A stretch of DNA of 64,000 nucleotides from contig OY747711.1 in the NCBI GenBank assembly GCA_963556495.2, positions 38,916,914-38,980,913 on the forward strand, written 5' to 3'. Below are positions 58,866 to 64,000 of the stretch, piece after piece. This DNA is from Valencia hispanica (lineage: Eukaryota > Chordata > Actinopteri > Cyprinodontiformes > Valenciidae). The position numbers were made by a program, and so were the translations under genes. How positions within the stretch are numbered: the stretch's first letter is position 1; every line of letters begins with the position of its first letter. The notes beneath the pieces were generated by a model that was given only the letters and a program-made list of their open reading frames with translations, did no database searches and had not been told where the DNA came from.

Positions 58866-59226
58866 ACCTCCGCCAGGGTCACTCATTCCCCCCATCCCCA
58901 TGTTGTTATCCAATTCTAGCTTTCGGTACTTTTCCAATAAAATGTCTGTTGATAAGACGCATGGCTGTGCTCTTCCAGTAAAGAGTGGAGATTCGGGGCT
59001 GCTGCGTGAGGGGAGCCTCTTGTGAGCTCTCTGACATGGAGAGGAGTGGAGGTTGGCACCGCTGGTCGGTGGATGGATAAGTGCTTCCTGTCAGATCAAC
59101 CAATTGTTGTTGGTCCCATTGCAGACATTTAATTGAAATCTGTCCATAACTTTTTGAATTATTTTGCTAACAGACAGACAGACAGACACACAGGCGGGCA
59201 CGAAAACATTACCTCATGGCGGAGGT
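58866..59226. mobile_element. Repeat with ACCTCCGCCA inverted ends
   Basis: ACCTCCGCCA at 58866-58875 faces TGGCGGAGGT at 59217-59226. The right part has 'gacagacagacagacacaca' and 'aacattacctcatggcgg', a phrase set I recall from dispersed fish repeats linked to RTE-type LINEs. No target duplication was found. Confidence 0.45.
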
Positions 59227-59244
59227 AGTTATAAAAAAACCTTC

Positions 59245-59405
59245 TGTGTACCTTCTTTTTTGTGTAAATATCTCATTGTTACAACATAAAAATGTGCAGC
59301 TTTTATTCAGGTGCCCCCTATATATGTACAAAATGAAATTTCTTTTTAAATTTAGCTGGTGTGGCTTATATTCAGGTGCACTCAATAGTCCGAAAATTAC
59401 AATAA
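59245..59405 (+). mobile_element. Right end of a DNA transposon (pogo-like?)
   Basis: 'gtgtggcttatattcaggtg' and 'actcaatagtccgaaaatta' resemble the 'GCGGCTTATATTCAGGTGCG...TAGTCCGGAAAATACGG' end of a widespread vertebrate element. Its closeness to the pogo-like domain suggests one element later split by the repeat at 58866-59226. Confidence 0.35.
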
Positions 59406-60499
59406 GGATTACGAAGGATGGGGAAGGAACAAAAGAAAGGAATGAAAGAAGGAAACAAAAAAGAAAAGCAGAAAGAAGGGGAGAGCGCAATGGGAAGATA
59501 CATTTTGACAATACTAGGAGAAGTATGGATATGCAAATATTTTCCATACAATTGTTTTATATACTTATTCAGACCTGGTCTTAGATCAGTTTCTATACGT
59601 TCTATACTTGTGTAGGAAACCTTGTTGTAGCCTTTTTTTAAACACCTGTTGCAGTGCACAGCAACAGGTGGGGAAGGGATAGCCCTGCATAACTGTATGT
59701 TCTGTAAAGCAGATTTAAATTTAGGTTTTCTGGCAGTTTCTCTGGCATCTTATTAAAAAGATTTAAATAAACTTTTTATGATGGAAAGTTTTGAAACTGT
59801 GACTTTGTAAAACTTTGGTATACTTTTAGACCGGTAACTGGCCAAGGCCTATTAACAACTGTGGACCTTTTGAAGAAGGACACTAAAAATCGAAAGACTA
59901 TTTTTGTACCAAAAGAACATTTTACAGCAATAATCACAACTGCAAATATTTTTTTTCATAACAGTAGATTTAGTTTTTTAATGTGCACAGCTTAAAATCT
60001 AAATGTTTCTTTCATCTTCACGTCCCTATTAGATTTGTTACCAATAGCTAACCATTCCAAGAAAAACACATGCATTCTTTCACTGTGCTAGCCACTGCTG
60101 GATGCTTTCCAGAAACCTCTCAGAGTGTTTAATGACCTGGCAGGCATGAGCACACTTGGCTTGGTCTGAATCACTACGCTAATAAACGGAAAATTGTCAA
60201 CAAACCAGAACTTGTTGGTTACTTTTACCCTGGCTGCTAACGAGAAAACCAGATGATGGAAGACCATAAAATTTGATCAGTTATTGCTGAGCAATGGAAA
60301 AGCGTATAGATGAATAAACAGCAAAGCAAGAAATGACACTACTAACTAGTTTTAATGACTGACTTGATTTGATTGGTTACTTTGTTCGACATCACTCTGC
60401 TTTAAGGGCAGTTAGGTAACAGTTATTGCTTTAACCAGTGGCTGACTGAGCAGTGGATCTGAGTTAAAAGGGTGTAAAAATCTTTATCCTAATGCTGAA
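59406..60499. other. Unassigned DNA
   Basis: A purine-rich tract is at 59420-59500. The rest has no recognisable feature. Confidence 0.4.
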
Positions 60500-61487
60500 T
60501 ATAAAATAGTTTTTTTATTGACATTTTTTTTTGTATGAAGTAATGCATATACATTTGGTGCTAAAACCAAGTAAGAATTGCTGTTTAAGACATTTCTGCC
60601 ATGAAATACATGAAAAAAGTAATCATTTGCAATGTTCAAGATAAAACAACTGAATTAAAAAATGTGAAAAACTGATCATCTCTTTTTTTAAACACTCATT
60701 GAATCATTGCTGCATCTCATAATCCAATTAGCAAATTATTTGAATGGCATGAAGAAAGACTACAGCTGAACACCTCATCATATTATTCCAATACACCATC
60801 CAGATCTATAATTTTATCATGTCTGAAGTCAATGTTATTAGGCGGTCACAATATAAATCATCTCTCTGGCTAAAAAGCAGTTTTTTAAAATCAGTTTTCA
60901 AGTTTGGCATAGAAAGACATATTTTTGCGGGAATAAAATCTAAAATGACAGTAGTCTGGGAACACCCTGTGACATTGTTCCCATCAAGTTCATAAACCAG
61001 CTAGATTTTAACATTGTAACTGCACTTCTATTTTAAATGCATCAAATGTGGAAAAGAAGAGAAAACAATTTTACACCAATGTACTTTGACAACCCTGGGT
61101 CACAGAGCCCAGAAAGCACAAAATCTCTGTACAATAGTAAAAAAGAAAAACTTAAATCTATCTCATTAAAGTAAACAACAAACTGTACAAGGCACGTTTG
61201 AATTTCCACAGGCATCATTTTTCTGGTCAGATGACTGTCTCTGCTCAAGAAACGGAGTGCAAATCTCTCCTCTTTGGTAAAATGACGGAGACTCTGTGGC
61301 CGTTAAGGAAATCAAACTTCTGAACATTTTAGAGTTCCTTCCAAAAAGAAACAAAAAAAGGTTCAATGGGGAAAGGAACTAGCAAATGACATCCTATATA
61401 TAAAGAGATATATATAAAGAGTCTAGATTTGATGTATGTTCAAAACATGATCAAAAGAAATGCTACGTCTGCTGGGTTTTCCCAAGG
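60500..61487 (-). other. Possible 3' UTR of the 61488 exon
   Basis: The minus strand downstream of the stop at 61488 has no recognised repeats for about 1 kb. The first AATAAA found on that strand is at 60514-60519, within an A-rich context. A UTR of about 980 bases would end just after it. This rests only on position and signal. Confidence 0.3.
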
Positions 61488-61652
61488 CTAAACCTGAGAG
61501 TGGTCATTGTTGTTTGTATTGCCTTGCAAATACATTATTCGTCCAATCAGGAGGAGCAGAAGGCCGACACAGAGCATGGCAACAGGCTCTTGCGGGATGT
61601 GTGGCATCAGGTTTAGAGGGGCCATATTTCGCTGGTGTCTTCCTGCCATTCT
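61488..61652 (-). CDS. Candidate last exon encoding a C-terminal membrane segment
   Basis: A minus-strand exon is suggested by a strong acceptor: a pyrimidine-rich run ending CTTTCTTTTGCAG just before 61652. It has 54 sense codons in phase 0, then TAG at 61490-61488. The translation is basic at first (RMAGRHQRN), then 'PHIPQEPVA', then a clear hydrophobic helix MLCVGLLLLLIGRIMYL of about 17-20 residues, and a polar tail GNTNNNDHSQV. A helix this near the end suggests a tail-anchored or type I membrane protein. The SQV end could act as a PDZ ligand, which is speculation. I do not recognise the gene. Another frame across the same bases is open but lacks the helix. It could be chance; upstream exons lie outside the window. 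Confidence 0.4.
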   Translation of the reverse strand, partial: RMAGRHQRNMAPLNLMPHIPQEPVAMLCVGLLLLLIGRIMYLQGNTNNNDHSQV

Positions 61653-62214
61653 CTGCAAAAGAAAGCACATAGAAAGGATATGTTACATTAGGGTCCAAAT
61701 GAGTTGCAATGCTTTCAAGTACGGTTCCACAAACAGTTTTTAGAGTTTGCTAAGACCTACAGACGTAAATTACAGTAAGCCTCTTAACCGGTCTTCATGC
61801 TTTATATCAATAAAAAAAAAACACTCTTAAATGTAGCTAAAGTTATGTTGGTTGTTTACAATCTGATGCTAGTATGCTCCAGACTAATAAACTGCAAAAC
61901 ATCCTGTCTTCATAGAGGTAGTCATACTTCTTGATAATCAGCTAAACAAGTGCATTTGATCCCTATCAAAACCTATAGAAGCAGAAAGGGTGTACAATAT
62001 TTTTCCCCTTCCAGATTTCTTGTTTTTCCTTTTTTTGGCACGATAAAATGTTTCAGATGTTCAAAGAAACTTTATTAACAGAGACAGCCAAACGGAGTAT
62101 GAAGAGCTGTTGAGAATTTATTAGGGGACAAAAGCTATCCAAAACCAAGCCTCTAAACCGAACCACTGGTTGTCCAACCTCAAAAGCAACAACTGCTATC
62201 AAAAGTTTATGTTA
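61653..62214. other. Unassigned DNA, possibly intron
   Basis: No element ends recognised. If the 61488 exon is real, this is intron sequence just upstream of it. Confidence 0.35.
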
Positions 62215-62885
62215 ACTGGGTATCCGTCCGTTACATTGCTGTGGAAGAATTTTAGCCCAATCTTGTTTATAGATAAATTTTATTTCAGCCATATTTCAGT
62301 TTTTGGAGCATAAACAGCCTGGTTAAAGTCATGCCACAGCATCTCAGTTAGATTTAAGTTCAGACTACGACTTGACCACTCTAAGAAAATAATTTTCTTT
62401 AGCCCCTAGAGGTGAACTTGCTGGTGTGCTTTGGATCATTATTCTGCTGGATTATGCTTGAATTTAAGATCAAAACAAATTCCCAGAAATTCTCCTCAAG
62501 GATGTTCTGTTGGAGAGCAGAATTCAAGGTTCCATCTGTCATCCACGTCCTGAAGCGGCACAGTAGCCCCAGACCATCTACCTGTTTAACTGTCGATTTA
62601 ATAGTCTTTTTATTAAAAGGTGGGTTAACTTAATGCCAGATGTAATGGGGTGCACACCTTCCAAAAAGTTTCCCTTTTGCCAGCCCACAGAATGTCTTCC
62701 CCAAAGTCTTGGGGGGGTCATCAAAATGTTTTTGGCAACTATAGGACAAAATTTTTTATGGTCAGCAGTGATTTCTGCTTTCATGGTTGGATAACTTTAG
62801 GGTACAACATTTCACACACTCTTACTGCCAGTCTGCTTATTAAAATTACAGATTTTCTGCTTTACTTGGCTTTATAATAAACCTG
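62215..62885 (-). pseudogene. Tc1 transposase remnant
   Basis: The plus-strand phrases 'gtgctttggatcattattct', 'gaattcaaggttccatctgt', 'cagtagccccagaccatct', 'cttccaaaaagtttcccttt' and 'ccaaagtcttggggggg' are the complement of a common fish Tc1 coding region. In reverse they correspond to decayed 'DFWENTLWTDETK.ELFG' and following segments around the first catalytic Asp. Frames are broken by stops and indels; the 68-codon minus frame at 62578-62784 is out of register. No terminal repeats are visible, so it is an internal fragment. Confidence 0.6.
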
Positions 62886-64000
62886 TGGCTAAATGAAGGT
62901 AGCTGAAAATTCTTATCAGATCCTGAATGCAGTGAAGATGGATTTATGAAATTAAATCCTTTTTTTTAAAGATACAGAATGAAATAAAGAATGTTCATTA
63001 TCGCCACAAAAAGAAACCACAAAGACATTATTGGTGTCACTGCCAAAATATTAGGTCACTTTCCAAACAGCAGTTTACTTGCCCAGATTTATTAGGCAAA
63101 GAGGGTTGATGAAGCCCAAAGCTTTGGATACTGTCTTTTGTATTATTGCATGTTGTTTATTTGACTGAATTCACACATTGCCTGAAAACATCATTTAAAA
63201 GGACATTCTGTTCTGTCTATAACATTTTTTTAGGGCTCACATGTAGATATTGCAACAGACATCAAATGTTCTAAGTGAGCAGTTCTAAACATCAAATGTT
63301 CATCTAAACACTTCGGAATCGGCTGATACTTATGAAAATCAAAGGGACATACATGCTGCATGTTTACATCCACAGGAAGCAGGTAAGTATAGACGTCAGA
63401 CATCCTGCCGCAGCTCTCTCTTTACCTATTACTCTCGCCGCCTCCAGGTGCTAGCGCATGTTTTAATGCACATATGTGCCTCTGTGTTGGTTTTCCAGTT
63501 TTTATAGGTCATGTTTGTTAAAAGGCAACTGATCTTTTTCAGGTATTCTTTATATGCTGTATCCGTAACAATGCGTTTTTAAAAATAATGTTTGTTACCA
63601 AACAATTTGTCATCCGTCTTACTTTAAAGTTCTGTTTTATTGGCATGCAAGTGGCTTGATAATGGTACCCTAACACTCTCAATGAAAATGCCACACTTCA
63701 GCCACTAGAGCTCTGCTTGCATTTCTGCTACTTTATTAAAACACCGGTCCTGACAGTTACTGTATACTATTATATTCTGACAATCCTGCAACTGGTGCTT
63801 TCACCCATTACCTACCACAAAGTAATGTGTTGAGCTTAGTAATTTGTCCTGAAAAACAATGAAGTCTTAGTCCACAATACACATTCTGTGACTTTAAAAT
63901 TACATTTCATTCAAATCCAAGTTAGCTGTGTAACTGAGAATAATGTGATGATGTATAGGAGGGGCAGGAAACCAAACAAATGTGTTTGCTGATGCTTAAT
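62886..64000. other. Unassigned DNA to window end
   Basis: No recognisable gene or repeat end. A GAAGCAG flanked by acceptor- and donor-like bases near 63373-63386 was noted and rejected. Confidence 0.4.

Noticed and set aside
63373..63386. Possible 7-base microexon GAAGCAG between an AG and GTAAGT
   Set aside because: Too short, no neighbouring exons, and no reading frame to connect it to.

Overview
The window looks like intergenic or intronic DNA from a teleost fish, probably a percomorph. It is AT-rich and has no operons, no bacterial-style gene packing and almost no host coding sequence. It is full of transposable elements of the kinds common in fish: Tc1/mariner, hAT, TTAA-flanked elements, L2/CR1-type and Rex1-like LINEs, and tRNA-derived SINEs. 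The species was inferred only from repeat content and cannot be fixed from the sequence.

Layout. 1-5 kb: unclassified repeats, then an L2-type LINE that kept its endonuclease and 3' end but lost its reverse transcriptase. 5-16 kb: a SINE with an 18-bp target duplication, a V-SINE fragment, a LINE 3' end, a 323-bp TTAA element, a Tigger-like MITE and long stretches without recognisable content. 16.6-21.6 kb: a hAT with a SINE inside it, a hAT nested in a TTAA element, and a GC-rich repeat of unknown class. 21.85-23.48 kb: a complete Tc1 transposon with an intact 340-codon DD34E transposase and nearly identical ~210-bp IR/DR ends. 23.8-26.2 kb: an L2 remnant and two opposed Tc1 remnants. 26.4-31.3 kb: a direct duplication whose two copies are separated by a 5'-truncated L2 with an intact reverse-transcriptase frame. 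31-44 kb: mostly plain DNA, with a palindromic TTAA element, a 33-bp minisatellite and a second duplicated segment. 46-47 kb: an inverted second copy of the GC-rich repeat. 49.4-51.3 kb: a hAT with perfect 8-bp target duplications, split by a second hAT inside its (TA)n tract. 52-59 kb: telomere-like repeats, two more LINE remnants and a pogo-like fragment. 61.5 kb: on the minus strand, the best candidate for host coding sequence, a last exon encoding a C-terminal membrane segment. 62.2-62.9 kb: another Tc1 remnant.

How the parts relate. I see no pathway or gene cluster. The biology here is transposon biology: the intact Tc1 could supply a transposase for its own ends, while the MITE-like elements, LINE fragments and SINEs depend on enzymes encoded elsewhere. 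Nesting gives relative ages in several places. I did not find a convincing new molecular system. The most unusual items are the intact Tc1, the nested hATs, the GC-rich inverted repeat pair, the palindromic TTAA element and the unassigned membrane exon.
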